From Aspidapion aeneum (taxonomy: Eukaryota > Arthropoda > Insecta > Coleoptera > Brentidae), in the NCBI GenBank assembly GCA_963576565.1, contig OY755046.1, forward strand, positions 47,858,786-47,922,785: DNA of 64,000 bases, written 5' to 3'. A program made the position numbers and the translations under genes. This document shows positions 1-12,600 of this stretch, one piece after another (within the stretch, counting starts at the first letter, position 1; every line of letters starts with the position of its first letter). The notes beneath the pieces were generated by a model. The model saw nothing but the letters and a program-made list of their open reading frames with translations, made no database searches and had not been told where the DNA came from.

Positions 1-1195
1 CAGCATGATAGTCAAATGACATTAGAAGGACATAAACATATGATACCGGCCTGTAGACCGGTCGCGGTGGTCATATAATAATAAATATATACTTTCGCGA
101 TGAAAGACCAAAATTTAACTTAAAATTACTGTAAAGTCCGCAAAAAAACATTAAATTTATCGAAATTTATAAAAACATAGATCAGTGTGTGTAACAATTC
201 ATCAAGATGTATGAAACTCGACCGTGACATGTCAAAAGTTTGGTTCGAAAAACAAAAACAACTGGATAAAAATCGGTATGTAAGAGTTTAAAAAGAAATC
301 ATTTTTAAGAAAATCAAATACTTTTTGTTAATTTTCATGCAATGCAAAAAAAAGTGCGGGGAAGTGACACTTTCTGAAGCAAAATGTGTGAGGGTAAAAT
401 CGCACGGTCGCAGAAAAAACTATCTATCGTGACGCTACTGAACTTTCTCGTGTTTTAGGAAAAACTATCTGTCAAGACGACTTACCCATGAAATGTTGTT
501 TTTTTATGGATTTTTTTTCTTCTTTTGCACAAAAAACAATTTTGGACCATGTTTAAACTCAAATAGTTACTTCTAAACTTGTTTTTAAACGTTTTAAGAT
601 TTCTTTTTGTAATATTCCCGCACAAAATTCAAAAAAAATCATTTCCGTACTTAGACAACATTGTCTATCAGTTTTCCCTGTATACACGGACTAACAGGTA
701 GAATCACTCAAAATACGGCAGGTGGTTTAAAGGTAGCCAGCTGCTTTTCTGTCGCACTTATGCCGTCAGTGTGAAAGAGATAAAAGTACCCTTATATTAT
801 CTAGGGTATTATTAGCATGCAAAATCACCCTATCTTTGTCCGTTTCACATGTTCAATAATGTCTATCTCTGTTTTTATTGTAAAAGAAATACCCGACCAT
901 AGGAACCAAATTGGATAGGGTCAATAAAAAATGCCTTGTCTTTCCGTCTTTAACGCCCTTTTAGGGCGTTATACAACTCAATGGTTTTGGTGCATTTGGA
1001 GCATCTAAATTCAAATAGAGAATACATTTTATCAGTGGCGGGGTTCGGTTCGGGAGGGGGAGGCAGAACAGTTTAGAATGGAAGGAAGGGGGGGTTAACT
1101 AGATTAAAAAAATAAAATTTGACACGTGATACATCGATTAAGGGGTTTTTGTGTACTCTGAATCCAAATATAATGCTTAAAATAAATTGATCCAT
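1..1195. other. Non-coding stretch left of the LPMO exons
   Basis: AT-rich sequence with no exon, RNA gene or complete mobile element that I can support. I looked on the minus strand for the missing LPMO 3' exon (a Cys-Ala-Asp-Ile type end) and did not find it. A hAT-like terminus CAGTGGCGGGG near 1034 may begin a degenerate MITE, but no matching right end is convincing. The stretch also contains half of a small palindromic repeat, listed separately. Confidence 0.5.
949..983. repeat. Truncated copy of the CATTGA...TCAATG small palindrome
   Basis: The sequence from TAACGCCC to CAATGG is identical to the right two thirds of the palindrome at 10325-10373. It includes the core dyad AACGCCC-TTTTA-GGGCGTT and the right arm ATACAACTCAATG. 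The outer left arm is absent, so this copy is truncated or rearranged. No target duplication is visible. Confidence 0.6.
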
Positions 1196-1800
<605 letters not shown>

Positions 1801-2224
1801 ATAAATTAGAGGAAAGTCGATTAATATGGGGTAGGCACGATTTTTTTGAAAAAAAACCAGAACGAGAAAAACTGTTTAGCATCCTCCTGGGAAAAATATG
1901 AATTTTTATCTTAGTCTCTACCGCTTCCCCTCTTAGGGAGGAAAGAGGGGTGCTGGGGCAAGATCGTATCAAAACCAAAATAGAAGAGGGGGCAGGTTTC
2001 TGAATTCCATGGCCTTCTTAATTTAGAGAGGGGGGTTCATAATATAATTCAATTTCAATGTCCGATTTTAAAAAACTTGGTTAAAAAGGAGGACAGCTCA
2101 ACACCTGCTCTTCTCCCCCCCCCCCCCCCACCGGATACGCCTTTGTGCTACGGGTGACTTAGGGGATAATTGAGTAAATTATGTTTTTTTATTGCCTTGG
2201 TTGAATTAGGACCAAAATACTTAA

Positions 2225-2266
<42 letters not shown>

Positions 2267-2704
2267 TTGAATTTTTACAATAGATTAAATTTTACCCCCC
2301 AGTGGGGGGGTAATAGACGCAAATTCGATAATTGAAACTTTTTTTTGGAGACCTCGGTTTTGGCGCACCAAAAGTAGGAGGATTTTTGGGGGTCTACCCT
2401 CTGAGTTTTGCAAATTATTATTTTTTGTGAGGCGGTGTAATTTGTAGAACATATTAAAAATAATACACTTTTTTAAAGAGCTTTTTGGCAGTATAAATCA
2501 CAAAAATGGTGGTGACAAGAGTGGGGGGGGTAATAATAAATTATTTTTAATGGTATATTAGCGATGTAGACTTCTTTATTGATTTGCGTTTAAGTGATTA
2601 GAGAGTTTCACTGCAAAAGTCTATTTTTGGCCATAATATTGATCCCCCAGACCATCAAAATGCTCAGGGCTGTTATTTCTCGAAATTATTCTAAATTTTC
2701 TTAC
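1801..2704. other. Non-coding stretch with simple repeats
   Basis: Probably part of the intron after the last visible LPMO exon. It contains a C homopolymer (2115-2129), an AT array (about 2226-2261) and several G-rich runs. The end near 2130-2143 (ACCGGATACGCC) resembles a hAT MITE terminus but is too degenerate to call. Confidence 0.5.
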
Positions 2705-2893
2705 CGGCAACATATCTCCACTGCAGTAAACAATGCTTGCATGTCTGTTTTGGCAAACGGTATTTCATTTCGTATACTTTGTTGCCTTCTTTAGGAAAAT
2801 AACGTACGCCGCCTTTGTGCTCGACGTCTTCTTGGGGTTTCAGTAGTCTCAGTTTGTTTTGGTCCAGGCATTTTTGAGTTGCACCTTTGTAGT
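2705..2893 (-). CDS. LPMO fourth coding exon (CKHCLLQW)
   Basis: The acceptor is TTTGTTTATCAG and the donor is GCC G|GTAAG. The 189 bases encode DYKGATQKCLDQNKLRLL, a central EDVEHKGGVRYFPKEG segment, and LPKQTCKHCLLQWRYVAG. The CxxCxLQW motif is a hallmark of AA15 and related chitin-binding type-4 folds and normally precedes N-x-W-G. That continuation would start the next exon, which is not in the window. There are no frame lesions. Confidence 0.88.
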
Positions 2894-5800
2894 CTGATAA
2901 ACAAAATAAACATTTTTAAAAAATTTATCATGACCAGTTTCTATAAATATTGACCAAACCCATCGTCCCCCGCCGACAAAACTAAAAACATATATGGCGC
3001 TGTCTTGTATAATTGTATGGTAGTGGCGGTTAGCACCCTTAAAGGATGCAGCCTGCCACCTAGGCACGCCTTTCTGAGCCCGTTGTGCATCATGTACACT
3101 GCCGTCATAAGGAAAAACCACGTATTCAACAATTTTTGCAAAAACGAGATATTGTGTTCCTATGACTTATATTAGCTTTCTAAATATGTTTGTTAAGAAA
3201 ATTAAGCGTATATTTCAGTTTTAATCGTAAATTCGTGGTTCAGTGTTCATGTATTTGCATCACACTAAAATACGAGGTATAAACCACGTATTTACACAGT
3301 GCTAAGAATAAACCACGCAAAAACGAATAATATACATCGTTGTTTCGTAGCAGCGACAATTTTACGTGGCCCTTTCTTAGCACTGTACATTTCCGCAGTT
3401 TTTCTAGTCACGACCCGCTTATTTTCAAGATGCATCAAACGCATTTGCGTTTTTGTAGTGAATCGCTCAAGACGTTTAGTGAGTTTAGTTTTATATAAGT
3501 GTGAACAAAATAACGATTATGCAAACTTCAGTACTTGATACAAATAATACTAGTGATAATAATTAAGATCAGTCAATACGAAATTTTAAGTTTAAATGAA
3601 AATGTTACCAAGGTTGGTACTGACACGGTAAATATAGAGCAATTACACCGGGTGGGCCAAAAAAAACCCGACAATTTTTTTTTCATTACAACTTTTGAAC
3701 TATACCATCGATTTTAATGGGACAAACTACACTTGGCAGAGAATTAATCAGTTTTGAATAAATAATTTTTTTGTCCGTTATTTCAAAATCCAAGATGGCG
3801 GATGAAATAAAATTGTACCCTTCAAAGATGCTCGTTTATTCTTGTGTTGCAAACATGTTTTAATAATTTTTTTAAATAACTAAAAAAACATTCCCACGCA
3901 TAACAAGGTATGACTGAGCAAAATCGGTTCGGTGGTTCTATAAAAAATATTTTTGTTTTAACCATTGTTTTGAATATTATACGATTGCCTTACCAATCAT
4001 GTCTGAATTTATTTCCTTATAAATTCATTACTACTAAACCGATTTTGATGAAATAAAAAATATCCTGGTGAGAATTGATTGCTTTTTAAAGATCATGATC
4101 AAAATTTATTAACATCTTAAAATTTAAGATGGTGGACAGAATCATATTTGATTCTTCAACATAGCGTGTTTAGTCTTATTTTCTGAAAATATTTTACTGT
4201 TTTTTTAATTTATAGAAAAGTACTACTTTTCTCCCGCAGAACAAGGTATAAATTAGTAAACTCGGTTTGGCAGTTCTCAAAAAATCTATACGATTGCATT
4301 GCTTAAATTTTAAGATGGCGATAAACATCTTTAAAAAACAATCAATTCTCACCAGGATGTTTTTTATTTCATTAAAATCGGTTTAGTAGTAATGAATTTA
4401 TAAGGAAATAAATGCAGACATGGCAATCGTATAATATGCAAAAGAATGTTTGAAACAAAAATATTTTTTCAGAACCACCAAACCGATTTTGCTCATTAGT
4501 ACCTTGTTGTGCGTGGCAAGAAAACAGCTTTTTTACTAATTTAAAAAACTAATTAAGACATGTTCGCAATACGAGAATAAACGAGCATCTTTGAAGGGTA
4601 CATTTTAATTTCGTGAGCCATCTTGGATTTTCAGACGATGGACAAAAAGATACATTCAGTCAAAACTCTGATTAATTCTCTGCCAAGTGCAGTTTGTCCC
4701 ATTAAAATCGATTGTATAGTTTAAAACTGCTTGGGAAATACTAGAAAATACCATTGAAATTTGAAGAAATATTGGTAAATAATTCAGGAAAGGCCCTAGG
4801 TATTTTCTTTTGGTGTACAAACATCGGCGATCGAGCCACCCCTCGGGTTAAGTCGAGCCGAGAATTTCATATATTGCCTATCTGCGGTTACATAAAAAAA
4901 ATTGAGGCAGGCGTTCTAGAGTGCTTAGCTCAGACGAGAAATATTAAAAGTTACATTAAATTCTGTTACAAATACCTATATTTTCATGTTCAAACTTTAG
5001 TCCAAAATTCGCAAAAACAAAGCAATGTCAATAGAAAATTTTCAATAATAACATCGATTAACAATTTTAAGCATTTAAACACAAATTTTCCTAGAGTCTA
5101 ACCACAATATAGTTTTCACTTTGGGTCTAGCATATAATTGTTCAATTCAAGTTTAAAAGGCATATTATTTCCCTTTAAACACCAAACACTGGTATTAGAG
5201 TCTAGTCTAGTGCTATAAAATATTACCTCACCAAATAAGTCCAGGAGCCACAATTAATGTTTCTTATATCTAAGGCACCATTTTACCTTTCAGGGCAAAT
5301 TTTCTTGCTTCATAAAAATAATGTATCTTTTATGATTTATTTATATTCACTACTAAAAGTTTGTGCAATTCTACAACTTGCATCTTGTTACGTAAAATAC
5401 TCATTTTTACACTTTTACTCGATCACTTTACTAACTAGGTGTTTTTAATTAAAGAGTTTAACTTTGGTTTTGATACTCATTTTTAATATTAATAATAAAA
5501 TTTTGTAATAAATAATCTTTTTTATGTTAAGTTACACTGCGTTTTTTAAAACTTTACTTTTTCTTTATTTATGTTAACTGTTTCACTGCATATTTAAGAC
5601 TTTTCTTTTTCTTCTTCATGTTAATTGTTTCACTGATTTTTTATGACTTTACTTTATTTTCTTCATGTTAACTGTTTTACTGCGTATTTAAGACCTTACT
5701 TTTTCTTTCTTTATGTTAACTGTTTCACTGCATATTTAAGACTTTTCTTTTTCGTCTTCATGTTAATTGTTTCACTGATTTTTTATGACTGACTTTTAAT

Positions 5801-8800
5801 AACCGCGACTTGTCTTTTTATATTAAAAAAATCTGTTGTTTTTAATGCAGATGTTCAAAACTATTTAGGGAAATTTGAACAACAAGGTAAGAAATATTAA
5901 TCTGGTGACAGGTTTAACCTATTTCTCCAGAAGTGTGCTCATTTAATTTGTTATTTTTTAATATTTTTAATTCCGAGAAAAACAATAAATGAGCCACCTG
6001 TTTATGATTTGGCTCCAAGAAAAGAGGTCTTTACTAATTTAAAAGGAATTTTTTTGTTTAAAAACATCTTGGATTTATTTAGTTCACAGGTGTTTTGTTA
6101 AATTTCAGCACCTAATTGGTTTATTAAATGATTTTATAATTTCAGTTTTAAGCGGGCTGTGGGCCAGAGAAATAGTGACTTTATTAATTAATAAAACTTA
6201 GTGCATGGTCAAAGGTTAGTTTTATTTTTCTTTTAAATAAGTTCGACATTTTACTTTGTTGATAAACAGTTTTTTATTTTTATTTTAGAGATTTGATTTC
6301 TTATTGCTTGTTTTTTAAAACAATTTATAATTTTTCTTTTTCGGTTAAATAAGGTTTGTGTGCTGCCTGTTAAAACTTTGAAACCCTCTTAATTTTGGGT
6401 TCGTCACAGAGCATAAATATAGACCAATTAAATCTCAAAACCTTGTAGATGGTTTTTTATCATCCCTGTTTTATTTCTAAAATTTGGTGCTTTTTTATGG
6501 AGTACCTAGAGCGGTCCTAACACATGAAATGTTAATTTTTCTTGTCTTTTCTCTGTTTATTTCTCGAATGAAGATTATTTTTAAATAAAAATTCAAAATC
6601 AAAATACACCCGGTATATATAAAGCAATTAAATCTTAAAACATTGAAGATTGTTTTTTTTATCATCCCTATATTATTTCTAAAATTTGGTGCTCTGCTAA
6701 AGCCAGCAGATAAATCCTTTATCACTTTATTTATGATTATTGTGTATTTTTCTCGTCCTTCCTCTGTCTATTGCTCGACTAAAGCTTATGGAAATGTAAG
6801 TACGTGTTTCTTTCTTATTACAAATATATTTTTCCGTCCAATACGCCATATTTTTCCTTTTTATGTTATAAAACATTTTTTTTAGTTTTAGTATTTTATT
6901 CCGGAAAATAAATTTCTGTTTTATTTGCAACCAAAACCATTTTTTCAAAATTGCGATTTTGTTGAATACGTAGTTTTTTCTTTTGACGGCAGTACAGTCA
7001 CCCACTTTTTTAATGTCATCTTATTTTTCCTACATTTGTAAAATACAAAGAAGCAGAGTATTGTTTATCAACTCCTTATGTTTGTAAATTAGTATCATGA
7101 TTTAGTAAACGATGTTCTTTAGCAATTTTTAAAGGAGTTTAAGCAACTTTAAGATATTATTAAAAAAGTGGGCGACCATAACTACAGTGTTTGACTCAAA
7201 GAATAATTTAAATTCTATCTAGTACATAGAACCCAGTAGACTTCAAATAAAATTTAAGCCTATAAACCATCCTGGAACAAAGAGTAAACCGATGTCAGTT
7301 CCCCAAGTCATGACAGGAATTCTTATAAAAAGATACCTTACCCGGACAAATAGCAAACTCAAAATATCCTTGATGACTTGCAGTGAGTTCTACGCGAATA
7401 TTGATAACACTGCCGACACCATATTTTCTGACGATAACTCCTTGCCCATAAGTACCTCCGTACTCGTGAGCTCGAGGTTTCCTAAAAAAACAGACATCAT
7501 ATTATTTGTGCCTTAATTTTTTTTCGCAACCTTATGGTAAAATCTCCTACAAAGCAGTGGTGGTGGTGGAGGTCGCAGGGGGGCTTCAGCACCTAAACTC
7601 ACTGAATATTGATCACTAAAACATGAATTTTTCCAAAAAAAAAATTTAACGATCTGCGCCCATGCCCCCAGCAGGATTCATTTCTGCGTACACCACTGGC
7701 TTAAAGTATGAGTCTTTAGGAAAAGCACGCGCCAGCCAATATTATAATTTAAATAGAACCACTGTACCTTAGATAATATCTACTAGCATTTACTAAACGA
7801 ATTCTGTCCAACAAATATAGTCCTCCCATTGAAATTTGCCGTAAAAAAGGGTCATAAAGGTGGCTTTCCAGGGGTCTATGCAAAAATTTAAATATAATTT
7901 TCAAATTTTGGGAGACATTTTAATGTTTTAAGTATGACTACGCATTCCTTTTAACTAGCCTGTTCCAGGAATGCATTAATTAAGAAGGTTTGCTAGAAGA
8001 ATGGAGAATGTCGTACATAACAACGATAAATAAAACTAGTAGAGACGTATGTGATATGAAAAAGAGAATTGACCACGAATACTGTGATATTGAGGCAAAG
8101 AACAAGTTGGATTTAGAGCTGAGAGATCGGAGACGGCACGTAATCAAGACACACCTCCTCTACGTAGATCTTAAGAAAGAATACGACAGTACACCCCAGG
8201 TTAAACTTTGGGAGGCTCTCGACAAAACCAACGTCAGCATAGCACTAATAAAAGCTGTTCAAGAACTCAATAACAAGCAAAATAAAGAAAGCGTAGACAT
8301 TATCAAAGGGGTTTAAATTCAACAAGGGTTGTTGCTTGTCACCAATATTGTTTAAGATCTATTTAGAGCAAGCCCTAAAAAAATGGAAAAGGTAGTGCTA
8401 ACGGATGGGAATACCATTGAAGGATTATGTACTGTATACTCTCTGCTTCACTTTTGATCAAATGGTCCTGGCTCATGATTACGACGATATAGAATATATG
8501 ACCCGTAAATTAATCGAAGAACACCATAAGTGTGGGCTAGAGGTAAATTTTCAGAAAACGGAATTATGTGCATTGGTAGAGAGCAACAGGACCTTATCTT
8601 GGAACAACAACATCAGATAAAACAGTGCGAAAAGTTAACATATCTGGGAATACCCATCACTAATGATGGTAGTTTAGATGAAGAAATCACACACAGAAAT
8701 AACCAAGGAAGACAAGCAATTAGACAACTCAACAGTATTCTTTGGGATAAGGCTGTATCAAAACAAAACAAACAGAATTTTCAAGAGCATAGTGAAAAGT

Positions 8801-9579
8801 CTCATCAGTTATGGTAGTGAAGTATGGCCCCAGAAAGAAAAACTCGGAAGTCTCTTGAAACCACTGAAATGGATTATTGGAGACGCGCTGCCGGAAAATC
8901 AAAACTGGATAGAGTGAGAAATAAGAGAATTCGGGAAAGTATGGATAATAAACACAAAATAAAGAAAGACATACACATTAACCAACCTAGATGGTATTGA
9001 CACGTATAAAGAATGGCAGAAGAATCCCAAAGAAAATACTAAATTGGACGGACATAGACAGAGACAACAGATATAGAGGAGTGGATGAGAATCTCTGGAC
9101 AAACCGAGACTAATGGAGACCGAAAATGACAAGAACGCGGAGAATGTTATAGTTATAATATATATATCTATATATATATATATATTATTATATATGGTTG
9201 TGTGGAACAAAGCGGGAAAAACGGCAATTATAATTGATTTTACTGTTCCGCAAGATTATAACTTGGCTAAAGCCTATGGAGAAAAAATAACGAAATATCA
9301 AGCATTGGCTCAGGAAGTAAAAACCATCTGGAACTTACAAAAGGTGACAATAATGCCAATAGTCATCAGCGCCAACGGCTTGGTACACAGAAAAACCATG
9401 CAACATATAACAGAGCTTAGCATGCCAAATAGTGCTATCACATGGATGCAGAAAGCCGTTGTACTTGGGACCGTTGGAATTGTTCGACGGACTGTCTCGC
9501 CGTATTGACACTAGCAGTGTCCTTGGCGACAATGAGCGCCCGGACACTGTTAGCCAAAACCACGTATGTGTGAATTAAA

Positions 9580-9662
<83 letters not shown>

Positions 9663-12600
9663 GCATTCCTAATGCCTTTAGATAAAAGTATCGAATGCAC
9701 CTAATCTGGTGATACGTGCTTAATCAGTTCTTGTCAGTTTTGACCCTTAAACAATGGGATTCCACCTTCACATATAATGACTTTTTTAAAGGCAAATTTG
9801 AATGGGAACTTTACATACTTTGCATCCCAGGCATCTCCGCAAATTCCGCATTTTCCTTCATTTTTCACCCACTGTCTTGTGAATCCTCCACAGTACAACT
9901 CGTGGTCGTTGTAATTGTGCGGTGTATTAAAACCATACCTAGAACAAAATTTTATATTAGGCACTAGACAGTTACATCGATGTATACTTTATCCTTTATT
10001 AACGCGATGTGAAACGACAGATGTCACGTGATGATTAAAAGTTAAATTTTCCTCCTTTTTGACACAATTTTTATTTGCCTATTTTGTTTATCCTTTATTT
10101 ATCTGTTAAAAGCCTGTTTTCTGTTCTGCAAACTATCTTGAAACTGTATCATTATTAAATGATCTTTAAACTGTGTTAAAAACACATTTTTAAATAACGA
10201 GCCGCCAATGGGAAACCGAGAAAAACATGTCAAAAATTATAACTTATAAATCAAAATCAGGCTTCGCTACCTGTAAAGCTTGCTTTACGATGAGTGACCT
10301 TACCGAAAACAACTAGGGAGAAACCATTGACTTCTATATATAACGCCCTTTTAGGGCGTTATACAACTCAATGGGAGAAACTGAAAAACCAAGACCACAG
10401 AAAAACTGCCAGGAGAAACACTGTTGTCAAACAACACATATCTGCCAGTTTTTATAAAAAAATAAGTTTCAATAATTCGCATAAAATTCAATCTGCCGAT
10501 TACCCGCCATTGTCAGAAGCTTTTTAAAGTCGACTTTATTCTGACACATTTACACAGAAAACTAACAGCTGACCTCTCAAAATTGACATACCAATGCCAA
10601 ATTTAATAATAAAGTCGCTAACTTTCATTTAATAAAGACCGACACTAATAAATCCGGTTCTTAAATACACAAAGGCCGAATTTTGAAGGAAAGCAGCTGC
10701 TTTTTATATGTAAATCTGCCACCATACGGTCGATTTTAAAATAAAGTCAGGTTTTATTCCAATAAGTGTCTACTCTCTCGAAATAAAGGAACTCAAGTCT
10801 ACGTTATATGGCTACAAGTGAGCTAAAACCACAGGTAACTGCGCCTGTGGTGCTGCACGTCACAAAACATAGGACCTGCGCATGCCTCTATTCAAGTATA
10901 ATGTGAACAATGGGACATGCAAACGTTCCTTATTTTCAGGTTACTTTTAAATAGACAATAATTATTGGAATAAAGCTAGGCTGTAATAGTGCCGGGTAGT
11001 ATTTTGACACCTTCATATTGTAAGATCAGCTGTGAGCTTTCAATATACGACCTTTGTCCACTATATGAACCGTAATAAATACTGCCTTTTTTTATTAATG
11101 GAAAATAAACAACTTTTTTTAAATTCGACTTTGATAGGTATGTTAATTTTGAAAGATCAACTGTCAGTTTTCAATGTGAAACTGTCAGAGTACTGCCTGG
11201 TACTATTACAGCCTGAATTTAATCTAATATCATAAAATTCACAGCTACACCCAGTTGCTATTGAAAACAGCTTCAAGAATTGAGGTTATTGTCAAATCAT
11301 TTTTTTCTTAAAAATCATGCTAAATACAAATAAGTACAGTGTTTAAAAATTCAATAGATCTGGGAGTCGGTGGAAGATTTTGATGAAGTACATAACCTCA
11401 CTTTTTTTCAGTGAGAGGCGAGTTACAAAAACAGCATGTCTACAATAAATAACTGGGGCCAAAATTGCGCTAAAGCTATTCAATGGTAGTAGTTCCTCAT
11501 CTGAGGATTCAGACGAGGAACTATTTATTTTATCGAAGGAGAAATACACTAACAAGACTGCTACAAGCGTGCATTGGATTTCAAATGAACCCAAACGTAT
11601 GGCTTGGATAAATTTAGGCTACTGATAATGGGTGATGCGGTCTCAGCGCCATCTCTTTTCTAAGTTTAAAAACACCCATTATCAGTTACCTTAGGATAAA
11701 TACCTCTTAATTTGTTTTAAAAAATACCAAGTAAGCGGATACGTCAACTCAAGATAATGGCTTTGTCTTCTAAAAGTTCCAAAATCCAATGAATTTTCTT
11801 AAATTTGACAAAATCATCTCATTGACAAATTGTCAAAGTCATTTGAAAGCAGTTCCTGTCAAATTTTATTAAAAGCGTCTACTTTTTAATCCAAGCTATA
11901 CGTTTGGGTTCATTTGAATTCAATATGGCGGAACGATTGTAGCAGTCATTTTTCATTAATGGTTTAAATACGCTTTAGCAGTACTGATATATTTAAGACG
12001 TACGTGGCGTGATGCCATCGGGTTTTTAACTGATGGCTTCATCTGATGCAATCAAAAATAATGTCAGATGGATAATAAACCGGATGAACCAAAAAAAAAA
12101 AATTATTTTCATTATAACTTTTGAACTATAAAATGGATTTTAATGGCATTTGGCAGATAATTAATCGGAGTTTTGAATAAATGTATTTTTTGTCCGCCAT
12201 CTTAAAATCCAAGATGGCAGACGAAATTACATTGTACCCTTCAAAGATGCTTGTTTATTCTTGTGTTGCGAACACGTTTTAATTATTTTTTGAAATCGGT
12301 TAAAAAGCTGCATTCTTTCCACGCACAACCAGGTATGAACTAGCGAAACCGGTTAGGTGATTCTAAAAAAAAATATTTTTGTTTCAACCATTGTTTTGAA
12401 TATTATTCGATTCCCTTGCCAATCATGTCTGGATTTATTTCCTTATAAATTCATTACTACTGAACCAATTTTGATGAAATAAAAAAGCATCCTGGTGAGA
12501 ATTGATTGCTGATGACCAAAATTTATCATTGTCTCAAAATTTAAGATGGCGGAGAGAATCATACTTGTTTCTTCCAAATGGCATGTTTATTCTTATTTTC

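Noticed and set aside
2849..3141. Two minus-strand frames overlapping the fourth LPMO exon
   Set aside because: They are out of frame with the exon or lie in the intron, and show no family motif.
4754..5101. 115-codon plus-strand open frame
   Set aside because: No motif, no splice context and ordinary AT-rich composition; likely chance.
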